From NCBI GenBank assembly GCA_019279435.1, contig JAAALK010000284.1, forward strand, positions 24,110,390 through 24,174,389: DNA of 64,000 bases, read 5' to 3'. The DNA is from Zizania palustris (lineage: Eukaryota > Streptophyta > Magnoliopsida > Poales > Poaceae). Below are positions 21,143 to 32,149 of this stretch, piece by piece. The first letter of the stretch is position 1, and the number at the start of each line of letters is the position of its first letter. Under the pieces are notes generated by a model. That model made no database searches and had not been told where the DNA came from. It was given only the letters and a program-made list of their open reading frames with translations. The translations under genes and the position numbers were made by a program.

Positions 21143-24100
21143 TTGTGCAGGACCGGGGACTGGAGGATGTTTGGATCATGGACTCAGGATGTTCTCGCCA
21201 CATGACGGGACATCGCAGATGGTTCTCCAGTCTCACTCCCCCGAGCTCCAAAGAATACATCACGTTTGGGAACAGCGGTCAAGGGAAAGTAAGTGGCATA
21301 GGCTCAATTCGCATTTCAGACCATTTTTCATTGAAGAACGTTGCTTTGGTTGGAAACTTGAACTTCAATTTGATCTCTGTTTCGCAACTTCTTGAGGATG
21401 GTTTGGAAGTGCGTTTTAAGAAGGGAAACTCTTCTGTGGTTGATTCTAGAGGGTTTTTGATTTGTCAGATTTTACCTTTCAGTAAAGTTTTTCGAATTGA
21501 CTTCTCTAGTTCTTTTGGCCCTTCTCGCTGTTTGATTGCTGGATCTTCTTCTGAGCTCTGGAAGTGGCATAGGAGGTTAGGTCACTTGAGTTTTGATCTG
21601 CTAGTCAGGTTAAGCTCTATGGACCTCATCCGAGGATTGCCCAAGCTTAAGATGGAGAAGGATCTAGTTTGTCATCCCTGTCGTCATGGGAAAATGGTTG
21701 CCGCTTCTCACTCACCTGTGACTCAGGTAATGACTTCGTATCCAGGCGAGCTTTTACATTTGGACACTGTAGGTCCAGCTCGGGTACACTCAGTCGGTGG
21801 GAAGTGGTATGCACTTGTGATTGTTGACGACTTTTCTCGATTCTCGTGGGTTTTCTTTTTGGAGTCTAAGGATGAAACTTTTCAGTTTGTTCATTTCTTG
21901 ATTTTGAAGCTGAAGAATGAGAACAATGGTCGGATGCGAGCAATTCGCTCCGACAACGGCTCTGAGTTCAAGAACTCTCAGTTCATCAGCTTCTATAGAT
22001 ATCAGGGTCTGGACCATCAGTTTTCTTCTCCTTACACTCCCCCACAGAACGGCGTTGTGGAACGAAAGAACCGCACGCTAGTCGAGATGGCCAGGACGAT
22101 GCTCGATGAGCACAGGACTCCTAGGCATTTTTGGGCTGAAGCCATGAACACGGCTTGCTATCTGGCCAACCGCATCTTTCTTAGAGCTTACCTTGGTAAG
22201 ACATCATATGAACTGCGGTTTGGCAGACAGCCCGAGGTAAGCCACTTGCGAGCGTTTGGCTGCAAGTGCTTTGTGCTCAATAAGGGAGGGCATTTGGACA
22301 AGTTTGAGTCTCGTTGCTAGGATGGTGTTTTTCTTGGCTACACTTTGCATTCTCGAGGTTTTCGTGTTTGGAACCTCGAATCCCAGCTGTTTGTCGAGAC
22401 TTGTGAGGTTTCTTTTGATGAGTCCTTTCCTTCTTTGACTCCTTCTTTTGAGCTTTCTGGTGATGATGAGCTCGGAGAGTCCATCTTCGAGGAAGATGAG
22501 GATACTCCAGCTGCTGATGAGGGTGGGACTTCTGCATCCCCCACAGAGCCCACACCTTCTGAGACTTCGACTGAGGATGAGGGCGGACCTCTGATCACTT
22601 CTTCCACTACGATCGAGCCCCCTCAGTCGAGTCCAGAGGTGCCAGCTGCTGACTCTGGTGAGGTGACTTCAGATCACCAGGGAACCCGAGCAGTTCAGCG
22701 TGACCATCCCTCAGAGCTCATCATAGGTGATCTGATTGAGAGAACTTTGCGTTCTTCTGCCTCTCTTGCTGTGTTTGCTGAATCTGCGTTTGTTGCATCT
22801 TTTGAGCCCAGAGATGTTTATCATGCTCTTTCTAGTTCTAATTGGATTAATGCTATGCAAGAAGAGCTTGAGAACTTTGTCCGCAATCGGGTTTGGACAC
22901 TAGTTGAGCCGCCACCAGAATGCAACCCCATAGGCACCAAGTGGGTATTCAAGAACAAACAAGGTGAAGATGGGGTTGTGGTGCGCAAGAAAGCTCGACT
23001 GGTTGCCCAGGGTTTTTGCCAAAAGAAAGGTATTGACTTTGAAGAAACCTTCGCTCCTGTTGCCCGTCTTGAGTCCATTCGTATTCTTTTAGCTTTTGCC
23101 GTTTCGAAGGGTTTTAAGCTTTTTCAAATGGATGTTAAGAGTGCTTTTCTGAACGGGTTCATAGAGGAGGAAGTTTATGTTAGGCAGCCCCCCGGCTTTG
23201 AGAACCCTAAGTTTCCTCGACATGTTTTTAAGTTGCACAAAGCTTTATACGGGTTGAAGCAAGCCCCCAGGGCTTGGTATGACCGGTTAAAGCAATTTTT
23301 GTTGGGGAAGGGCTTTGTGATGGGTTCTGTGGATAAAACTCTCTTTTTGCTCAGAGTCGCTTCAGACTTCTTAGTTGCTCAGATTTATGTGGACGATATT
23401 ATCTTTGGCGGTACTACGGATTCTCTCGTGTCCAAGTTTTCTGAGAAGATGCACAGCGAGTTTGAGATGAGCCTCATGGGTGAGCTCAAGTACTTCTTAG
23501 GGCTCCAGATCAAGCAGACCAAGGACGGCACATTCATCCACCAAGGTAAGTACACTCGCGACATGCTTAAGAAATTTGACTTTGGTGGTGAGTTGAAGCC
23601 GCAGATGACCCCGATGGGCACATCTGGGGGTCTGGACAAGGACGAGAGCGGCGTCAAGGTCAATGAAAGGGAGTTTCGAGGGATGATCGGTTCGCTGTTA
23701 TACTTTGCGCGTGTTTTCAGTCTTCACCACGCGCGTCTCACCGGCAGGCTGTCAAGCGCATCTTCAGGTATCTCACTTATGCGCCCGATCTTGGTCTTTT
23801 CTATTCAGCATCATCATCTCTCGATTTATCTGGATTTTTGGATGCCGACTTTGGTGGGTGCCGGTTGGATCGGAAGTCGACTTCCGGTACTTGCCAGTTT
23901 CTTGGTTCTTCTCTTGTCTCTTGGTCTTCTCGAAAGCAATCTGGAGTTGCTCTTTCGACCACAGAGGCTGAGTACGTAGCTGCTGCTAGCTACTGCTCAC
24001 AGTTGGTTTGGATGATTTCCACTCTATGAGATTTTGGGTTATTCTTTCCTACCAGGGTTCCATTGTTTTGCGACAGCACCAGTGCTATTAGTGTAGGTAA

Positions 24101-24296
24101 AAACCCGTGTCTCCATTCAAAAACCAAACATATTGATGTGCGCTTTCACTTTCTGCGGGATCAATATGAGAAAGGTGTCATTGACCTTGTTCATATTGAT
24201 ACCCATCATCAGTTGGCTGATATTTTCACCAAACCCCTAGATCAGTCTACATTTGAGCGTTTACGAGGGGATTTGGGTGTTGTGTATCCTTTCTAG
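21103..24296 (+). pseudogene. pol: pol of element B (one stop, one small deletion)
   Basis: The frame is -1 relative to gag and opens at 21103, overlapping gag by 40 bases. Protease DSGCSRHMTG near 21181. Integrase: H-H-C-C zinc finger near 21565-21680, catalytic Asp at 21763, RSDNGSEF near 21945, NGVVERKNR near 22050. Ser/Glu-rich linker 22400-22700. RT with YVDD at 23386-23397. RNase H with TEAEYVAAASYC and CDSTSAI, ending VVYPF at 24296. Breaks: TAG 22318-22320 (Trp codon, CTGG to CTAG); a deletion of about 40 bp at 23705 relative to A, which shifts frame between RT and RNase H; and TGA near 24027. Catalytic residues are otherwise present. Confidence 0.92.
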
Positions 24297-25568
24297 GATA
24301 TTTTGCGTCAGTTTTCTTTCTTCTTTACTTTTTTCTTGAGTCTTTTTGTGTGTGTTCATATCTTGCATATTCACATATCACACGTTTGAGCTTGCTTCTG
24401 TTATATGATTGAACTGCTTTACTCATTCTAGCTGGTACATGCTTTTGATTACTTGTCGATGATCATGCTTTGCTTCAGTTCACTTGATATGTCTGATATC
24501 TGTCATATGCATGGCTTTTTATGCTTTTGATTATTTGAATGTTCTTGCTATCTGTTACATGCCTCGTAGCTAGTTCCTGACTTGGATGCAAATATGCAAC
24601 TTGGACATCTGTATGCTTTAATCATGGAAATGTGCTATAAAATAATGAAAAATCAGAAAAATGAAAATTCCATGCCTTTTTATGCTTAAAATTGAAAAGA
24701 TCCAGGTGGGTTTGTCTTGTCGCACTGCATTGTTCTGGACTGCGTACCATAGCACTTTGGTATGAACTAGGACACTGTAGTGTATGCCAAGACCAATGTC
24801 TTAAGCTTCTGATGGTCTAGTTCTGGCCTAGGCTTGACTTGGTCGGTCAGCATAAGGTTTGACATGCAAATAACCCCTGGCAAAAATGAAAAAGGGAAAA
24901 GAAAAAGCTTGAAAATTGAAATAATAACAAGTTTGTTGAAGCACTTTGTTTTGGACAATGCTTATCTTGGTAGATATCAGTTAGCTTTTGCATCTCATGC
25001 TTTACCTTGCTTGTTTATTGGAACATGTGGTGATGTTTTTGTTTGCAAAAACTGAAAAATGCGTGCAAATGACTTTCTTTAGATATCATCTGTTGCACTG
25101 ATCATGCCATGTATCGTTACAGTATGTCTTTTGTTGTATCTGTTAGATGTTGTAATTGTAGTCAATCATATCTGAGAAGCATGCTTTCTACACTCCTTAT
25201 GCACTCCAGTTGAATTCACTGCATATTTTGAGGGGGAGTTGCATTTCAGGGGGAGATTGTGTCTCTATTGAGTGCTTGATGAGTTCACTTGTCAACAAGG
25301 GGGAGAAAATTTGGGATCAGAGTTTAAAGGGGAGTTTTTACTTTGTTGATATCCTTGTTGTTCTGAAATCGCACTCATTTTTGAGCTTTTACGTTTTGGT
25401 TAAGCATAATGACCACTTCTTGCTTTTGTTTGGCTTTCGGTCATTAGGGTTAAACTTTTACCTTATTTTTTCTTCTTCTTTGTTTTCTTGTGTTTTGTTT
25501 TCGTGTTTCCACAGTTGTTCGCAGGTGCTGAAGAGCTGAAAAAGAGGAGTGTTGACAATGCACTCATC
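24297..25568 (+). other. 3' non-coding region of element B with multiple purine tracts
   Basis: About 1.3 kb without an env-like frame. Purine tracts: AGGGGGAG at 25231 and 25248, AAGGGGGAG at 25297, AAAGGGGAG at 25326, then the terminal tract. Multiple tracts here are a known Sirevirus feature. The block 24782-24889 is almost identical to the same place in A. Confidence 0.85.
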
Positions 25569-25579
25569 AAGGGGGAGAT
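25569..25579 (+). other. Polypurine tract of element B
   Basis: AAGGGGGAGAT immediately before the TGAGGAGCC that opens the 3' LTR. Confidence 0.9.
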
Positions 25580-27585
25580 TGAGGAGCCATGCTGAATAGC
25601 GTGGGCCTCATGGCTCCAGAAGTGATGAGTCATTGCCAACGATAGTCAAAGAGGACAGAAGAAGAAGAGATCTGCTGTTTTATGGGCCGCGTGTGACTCA
25701 GGTACACGGGCAGTGAGCGACTGTCGGGCAGAGGAGGCTGCGAAGTCGGGCTGGCCCAATCCGGGTGCATGGGCCAGAAGCAGTAGAAGACCCACTGGGC
25801 TGTTGACCAGGGTTGACTCAGGTACACGGGCGGTGAGTGATTGCCGGGCTGAGAGAGCTGCGGAATCGGGCCGGCCCAATCCGGTTACCTGGTGCAAAGT
25901 CGGTGGAGGCTTTGTCAGTTTCGGCGCAAAACTGACAACCGTTGATCTTGTATCCGACTGTCCAGAAGAGAAGCCGTAGTCGCTACGAAAACTTAGCTTC
26001 CGGATAAGTCATCTGTTTCTCTAGGCCCACAGTCAGTCAGTCATGTCTGTAAAAATTCCTAAGGGCAGTAGTGTCTTTTCCTTTATTTCTGCGTCTGTAA
26101 AAAACCCTAAGGGGCTGGTGGAATATTCCTAGTGTTGGGCAGCCTATAAATAGGACCCCAATCCCTAGGGTTTGGACTACCCCTTCTAGAATTCACTTTT
26201 TAATCCATTGGGTCATTTTGTCTCTCACGTTCTCTCTCCTGTGTGCGCCGCCAGGCTCTTGCTCATTCCATTTTGCCTTGCATTTGTTAGAATCTTTTGG
26301 ATGCATTAAAGCCTTGGTTCCTGTTGATTTCATTCGGTGTGCATTGTTTGTTTTGAGGAGTTAATGCTTCGGCTACAGGCACAACCTGGATTTATTTCGT
26401 GAGCAGAAGCTTCTCTTTTGCTTCTGTTCTTCACGAACAGAGTACTAGTTCTTGCTGTTTGCAAGTAGTACTCCTCTACTGTAGCTACAGTACTCTGTGC
26501 CAGCTTTTTTGCTTTCTACTGCTCAGCTTTTTGATCGAAGTTGACAGGCCCTAGCAACTTTTCTGTCTGTTTTCTGGCGAAGCCATCCTCTCTGTTCGAA
26601 GCCCCTCAGCTCCGTGAGGCAGGCTTCGACCTGATTTGCTCGAAGGCTTCGTTGGAACTTCGAACTTTGTTCTATGTCCTGAGTTGCTAGAAGCGAAGTA
26701 CGTTTTGAACGGACAGCGTCACATACTTCAAACGACGGTGCGAAGGTACTCCGCCTCGAGCTCTTTGAAGTCCACACTTCGATAGGTTTCGAAGTTGGCT
26801 TCGAAGCCTGTCGGTCTGTTAGGCTTCATTTTGGTTTCATTGTCACGTGTCAGCCTTTGCTTCTCTTTTCGAAGCTTGTTCTTTTCGAAGGTAGAGTGTA
26901 GACTTCGAATTTAGTGCCTCTGTCGCGTGATAGGCTTCGCTTCTTTGTTCGAAGGTTGTCCGTCTGTGTGTTGCGTTCGAAGTTTTTCTGTTCGAAGGTT
27001 TAGCTTCGAAGCACTTGGTTCGAAGCTGTGTTCGAAGCCTTGCCTTCGAAGTATACACTTTGGTGCAGGCTCCGACTTTGTCACACTCCGCCTCGAAGCT
27101 TACTTCGCTTTCTGCCACTTCGAACTAGGCTAGACCAAAAACATACATTCGACAGTTTTTTCAACAGCCTTCGGCAGGCTTCGTAACCGACCTCCAAAGC
27201 AGGCTTCGACACTGAGAAGCAGGCTTCGACACTGAGAAGCAGGCTTCGACCAGCGAAGCAGGCTTCGTCAGGTTTCGAACAGGAGACAGACTTAGAATGG
27301 TAACTTCTCATTTCATTCTTAGTGTACTCAAAATATTATACTGAGAAGTTTCCCTTGCCTAGTCTTTTGTATACTGTTTATCTGTCTATTAGCACTACTT
27401 TGATAGTTCTCTGTTTGACATCAGTTGCTTCTAGGCGAGATACCTTTAGACTTAGGCTATCTGTTTATTTTCTGCTGCTTAGTTTGTTGAGGTGCGTTGG
27501 GCGTTGGGAACAGGCCATATATTCGAAAGAATTTTTAAGGCGCCCATTCACCCCCCCCCCTCTGGTCGCTACTTTAGGTCCTACA
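25580..27585 (+). repeat. 3' LTR of element B
   Basis: 2006 bp, ending CCTACA, followed by CTCGT. Relative to the 5' LTR it has a 6-bp and a 23-bp-scale insertion near 26380 and 26505, and one extra copy of an ACTGAGAAGCAGGCTTCG unit near 27210-27250. TATAAATA is at 26145-26152. Confidence 0.93.
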
Positions 27586-27590
27586 CTCGT

Positions 27591-28248
27591 GCACTGAGCC
27601 CAACCTTCTCACGGCGGCGTGCACACCAGACGGCGAGCTGCAGAATTTTTTTGGCTGAGGATCTTCTGCGCGAGGTAACTGCATGCAGGTAAGTAGATTC
27701 AATCTCCTATTTTCTAGGTAATCTCGTTTTAATTAATAACTTCGTAGTTACCTGTTTTTTTAATTAAAATTAATCTCATCATAAAATTTTTAATCTGTTA
27801 AATGTTTTTTACTTATCTGCTCATATAAAAAGAAAAATTTATTAGTCGCAGTAATATATTTATTCTAGATTTCCCTGAAATGTTTTAGGTTTATTTCTGA
27901 ATTAATTTCTGGATGATCCATGTTTTTATTTAGTTGATTAGTATTTTATTTTTAGACCGTAGTCTGAATATTCTATTAATATATTTAGTCATTTTGCTTT
28001 CAGTATTAAATATTTCTAGTACCAATTTTATTTACTGCAGTATTTCTATTTAGTTTATCTTTAATATCGTTTTAATTGGGACACCAATTATTTGTAGTCT
28101 TGCCAACTTTAATTCTAGTAATTTTCTTTGCAAATAATATTTGCCTGGTTAAGTTTGTTTGGGTGTTGAGATTAGATCATAGTTTAGCAAGAAATTTTTA
28201 GGCGCCCATTCACCCCCCCCCCCTCTGGTCACTACTTTCGGTCCTACA
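27591..28248 (+). repeat. 3' LTR of element A, second part
   Basis: It continues the LTR interrupted at 16374 and matches the surviving 5' LTR piece 7550-7905 from about 27887 onward. It ends TCCTACA at 28248. Joined to 15310-16374 it gives about 1.72 kb. The 27591-27886 part has no partner left in the window. Confidence 0.88.
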
Positions 28249-30021
28249 GTAGCAGGGTCTGACGTAGTCCCAACTGCGATGCATCAAGGGACGGATGGAC
28301 GATGCTATCTAACTAAAGGTTTTGGGCAATTTCTTAGCGACAACTCGCCGGAAGTTGGGACAATGTGCGCCTTCCAAGTTAATGTTGGTACTAATGGCAT
28401 TGAGGTTGTAATGTATGTACTGTAAACTTAGGATGAATTATTACTTGTGATGAATTAACTTTTGTGACGAATTATCAAGGATGACTGTGATGTGTTTAAT
28501 TCACTATTTGATGGCTTTAATTCAGGTTGCAACCTAAAATTATGTTTGTGATGTGTTTTGGAAACTTGATTGCAAAATTCAGGCGCCTTCCTTTTCAACA
28601 TTGTTACCCTTATTTTTTTAAAAAAAATTACAATAACATTAGTGATGGGTAACAATAATTACTCGTCACTAATGAAGCGTTCAGTGATGGGTAACAATAA
28701 TTACCTGTCACTGAAGGTATACGTCAAAAAAGGTCGTAGGAGTCATCAGTGACGGGTCATAATGTGCACCTGTCACTGATGACTCCTACGTGGGTACCGA
28801 GGGTTGGCCTTTCATTTCCCGCAACCCTAACCCTAATAGTCCCGCCGCGCCATCATCAGTGGCGGGTCATAATGTGCACCCGTCACTGATGACTCCTCCC
28901 GCCTATAAACTGGTGGGTACCGAGGGTCTGGCTTTCATTTCCTGCAACCCTACCCTAACACTCCTACTGCCATCATCGGCTTCATCGTGCTCCTGGCCTG
29001 GCCACATGTCCCGTCGGCGCGTGTGTCCACCCTACTTGCCGCCACTATGGTTGCATCCTCCTCCTAAGGTTCGTCGTCATCCTCTTCCTCGTTTTGTCTA
29101 ACTTCCTCCACTTTTTTTCTAACTAGCTAACTTCCGCCACCATTGTTACAGGGTATCCTGACCTACTGCTTTTAGCTAATTTCTCCAAGATAATTGATGG
29201 TCTTAGCCAATTTCTTCAAGCTAATGCCCTCGAAGTTGGCATGAATACTCATCGTGGTGGTGCTCCTACCCATGGCCGGTAGGTGCTCCTGCTACCCATG
29301 GCTGGTGGGGCTCCTGTACTACCCACTAGGCTTTTGCTGGCTGGCCATGCTACAAGCTTGGAAGACACTATCCACGCTTTCGATATAGCTATAGGGGCTT
29401 CAAGATACTATACAAGCTCTTGATATAGCTATAGGGTAGATAGTTAGTAGCCATGAAACTGTCTTGTGTCGCTCATTGTTTTAGCCATTTCTTCGAGATA
29501 ACAAGATAGAAGTTAATAAATGTGCTACAAATTTGGCAATGAATCTTCTGTGATGTATTGTCTGTGATGTGCTTTTGATGTTGCATGTGTTAAACGGTTG
29601 CAAATCCTGGTTGCAGCCTAAAAATTATATTGTTTTGAAATGACCATAATATTAGTGACGAGTGATAATAATCACCCGTCACTGATGAAAATATCAGTGA
29701 CGTGCGACAATGGTCGCCCGTCACTAATGAATACATTATTTTTTTTGAAATGACCATAATATTAGTGACGGGTGACAGTTATCAACTGTCACTGATGAAA
29801 ACATTAGTGACGGGTGATAATTGTCACCCGTCACTGATGAGTACATCAGTGACAGGTGATAACTATCACCCGTCACCAAAGAGGCATTACAGGTGAGCCC
29901 ATTGGACTAAGGTCGACTCTTTAGTGACGGGTGTTTACTTGTCACTATTGATGCCACATTACTAACACGATAAGGGTGATGAAAGACATGCCCGTCACTA
30001 ATGTGTGTTTCTGTGGTAGTG
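28249..30021 (+). repeat. CACTA right side, with duplicated internal modules
   Basis: No intact gene is seen. Two modules recur. First, an AATTTCTT...GAAGTTGG block (about 28328-28365 and 29205-29243) followed by GTGATGTG and GGTTGCA-AACCTAAAATTAT-like sequence (28490-28545 and 29568-29630). Second, a subterminal-repeat plus leader module, ending CGCAACCCTAA or TGCAACCCTA, at about 28750-28830 and 28855-28960, like the left end of the element at 7385-7460. Dense inverted TTAGTGACGGG units fill 29650-30005. The terminus is GTTTCTGTGGTAGTG. Confidence 0.65.
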
Positions 30022-30995
30022 GAAAACAAAAATCCAGAGAGAACGACACCTACCAACTAAAGATCATCTATTTTTTGGGAATCTAACAGATCTAACGACA
30101 AAAAAGAAGGCTCTCATTTAAGGCATCTTAGCTACGACATCCTACGGCACTCAATTATATATCTGCAGAATTTATCCCTCAGTCATCAAGCAAAATAGGA
30201 TAATAAGTAATTTGCACATGTCACAATTGCAAACATATATACATATATGCACTTGACTCGACTAACTAGCTACCGAAACATTTTATTGTAATAATACATT
30301 TCACGGCAGTATTGTGATAAATACATCACACCTTTACTATACCAACAGACCACACATATTCAAGTGATAACAGCAAGAGACACATTACTCCTAATTGTAG
30401 TGCATAAATCAAATGAGAGATTGACATAGTCAGTCACCACGGAACCGAGTCGATGGAACACGCTCCCATTCGATATCGCTATGGAGATCACCGGGCATAT
30501 CACCGAGACATCCAAAGCATCACTAACTGGCCTCCAAAGGATGTGCTAGGTGTGCTAGACCATGAGCCAGACATGCATGTTGTGACCATGCTGTCAGGAC
30601 GAGGTTTGTGTTGGCAAAGAATCCTTGGTACCGACATGGGCCACATAAAGGCATGCTCCATGTAGGGCATGTATCTAGCCTTCAGTGTAGGGTTGCCATC
30701 ATAGGGTGCCCAATTGTTGCGTACGTTCATCGAGATAGGACACAAGAGTGCTGCCTATTTGCTCTCCCTTGTTGAGTACAACCGCGAGGACATCGCAATC
30801 AACCCCGTGTTGTGCCTCACAAGGCTAGTGGAAGGCGAGGTTGTAGACAAGGTGACTTTCATAGACGACATTCATAGGAGGATCACCGAAGAGCAATGCT
30901 GGCATCTTCGTGAATGCGTGGGGGCTCAGTCCGTTGGACAGTGCATGGGTAGTGGGATCCGAAACCCAACACAATAGTTATGTCGCACTTGTGCA
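30022..30995. other. CACTA flank with unidentified open frames
   Basis: AT-rich DNA to about 30440, then a more balanced, coding-like stretch. Plus-strand frames 30453-30665 and 30714-30977 could be one broken frame (a stop and shift near 30665), but the minus strand is also open at 30500-30745. I recognise no domain on either strand. This may be internal sequence of the CACTA-like element that starts at 5786, or a captured gene fragment. Confidence 0.35.
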
Positions 30996-31561
30996 TAGAG
31001 ATGGCAACGGGTACGCACCTGCTGGGTATTACCCACCCACACCCGCACCCGCCAGATAAAAATTCACCCGCTACAAAACCCACACCCGCTCACGGGTACA
31101 AAAACTTACCCACACCCGCACCGGCGCGGGTATTTGTACCCGACGGGTAACCCACACCCGATTTCAGACCCGCCATGAATCATAAATATATCACTGAAAA
31201 ATGGCATATACATCTACAAGTAACAACAATTTACACCAACAAATATAGTCTAATAGATCATTGGATCATATTACTTCCACACTAATATCAAGTCACCACC
31301 AGCAAAGTACTGAGTTCATCACATATATGGGCCACAAATGGGCTGAATTTGTAGGGAAATGCACATGGACCTTCTAGTGTATTTTACCCACGGGTAAGTA
31401 GGTACGGGTACTATGCAGCCACACCCGCACCCACTCTACCCGTTGGGTAGAGGTTTTTGCCCAATAAGGCACCCGCAGATGAAGATATTGTTCCACACCC
31501 GTCTTCTTATCGGGTAAAACACATCGGGTACTCGGGTTTCGGGTACCCGTTGCCATCTCTA
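30996..31561. mobile_element. hAT-type MITE
   Basis: A 566-bp element with 19-bp terminal inverted repeats (TAGAGATGGCAACGGGTAC at the left, its complement at the right). It is flanked by a perfect 8-bp duplication CTTGTGCA (30988-30995 and 31562-31569), diagnostic of hAT. The interior is rich in ACCCGCACCC/CGGGTA units near both ends and AT-rich in the middle. No transposase. It interrupts the open frames of the flanking region. Confidence 0.9.
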
Positions 31562-31569
31562 CTTGTGCA

Positions 31570-32149
31570 TATACGGTGGCTGCGGCGAGTACAAAAACCC
31601 ATTGCTTCAAAATTTGCTCTCCTTCTAAAGTGGGGAATGTAGAATCAAACACGAGTGCCATTTGTTCTTCTCATGACTGCCTACATTGCCTTATTATGGT
31701 TAAATTGTTGTAATTAATTAGCTATTATATAGTTTGAACTTTTTTAGCCACTATTTAAATGAAGTGGAGCGATATTTAACTTAATGAAGTATGTTGATTC
31801 TATGAAACGCAGTGTGATCACCAAAAGTGAAATTTAAGTTCATTTTACAAATTTTAGTTCGAAAAAGTAAATGCAAAAACTTTATGCAGTGTGAAGATCA
31901 CTACAGTTACTTGCATCTGTAATCAAGTTTCGAGTTTGTCTCCTCGGAACCCCCATTGAACTTTAATACTAGTTCCATTAGTAAGTTGGTACTAATAATG
32001 GGGGATTTAGCAAGATTATGTCACATGTCTTCTCGTTATCTATGCCCATCCAAATTTAGGATCAGTTTATATTGTCAAATGTACTAAAAGGCAAAAATTT
32101 AACGTGTGCATATCTTTTGAACCTGTACCCATTACATTTTAGTACATGT
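31570..32149. other. AT-rich flank before element C
   Basis: No gene is seen. TTTAATACTAGTTCC and GGTACTAATAATGGGG near 31960-32010 look like inverted subterminal repeats of the CACTA-like element that starts at 5786. CATGT (32145-32149) would be the left target duplication of element C, but no right copy remains. Confidence 0.4.

Larger units (their letters stand above)
16375..27585 (+). mobile_element. Copia element B (Sirevirus type), complete with both LTRs
   Basis: An 11.2-kb Ty1/copia element with LTRs of 1952 and 2006 bp. The 5 bases flanking it are CTCGT on both sides (16370-16374 and 27586-27590), a perfect target duplication. It lies in the 3' LTR of element A, in the same orientation. 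By eye the LTRs differ at about 50 sites plus a few indels (roughly 2-3%), so it is a fairly recent insertion. The gag and pol are nearly whole but carry three stops from transitions and a deletion of about 40 bp, so it cannot move on its own now. Confidence 0.93.
7550..28248 (+). mobile_element. Copia element A (Sirevirus type), interrupted by B
   Basis: A Ty1/copia retrotransposon with 5' LTR remnant, initiator-Met primer site, long gag, pol, 3' non-coding region, polypurine tract and 3' LTR. Element B sits in its 3' LTR. The first roughly 1.3 kb of the 5' LTR is missing at the CACTA junction, which implies a deletion after insertion. The coding region has many stops, most at CAG or TGG codons, and at least one frameshift near 10170. 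A is therefore older than B, which agrees with the nesting. Sirevirus assignment rests on the primer site, the multiple purine tracts and the long zinc-knuckle gag. Confidence 0.85.
7092..30021 (+). mobile_element. CACTA DNA transposon, split by nested copia elements
   Basis: The left end reads CGCTACCACAAAAAC and the right end, inverted, CACTACCACAGAAAC: the same terminus with two differences. The 3 bases outside both ends are GAA (7089-7091 and 30022-30024), the 3-bp duplication expected for CACTA (EnSpm). Subterminal TTAGTGACGGG units fill both sides. Without the inserted copia DNA about 2.2 kb remains. No transposase frame is visible, so it is non-autonomous or a remnant. Element A sits inside and element B sits inside A. 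Confidence 0.8.

Noticed and set aside
24767..24958. Antisense small open frame conserved between A and B
   Set aside because: N-terminal parts differ and the conserved stretch is explained by near-identical DNA. Not listed as a gene, though the DNA block is reported as a finding.
24297..25568. Env-like gene expected in some Sireviruses
   Set aside because: No long open frame or transmembrane coding pattern in A or B between pol and 3' LTR.
28810..28835. Telomere-like CCCTAACCCTAA
   Set aside because: Only two units, inside a CACTA leader that also reads CGCAACCCTAA elsewhere. Not a telomeric tract.
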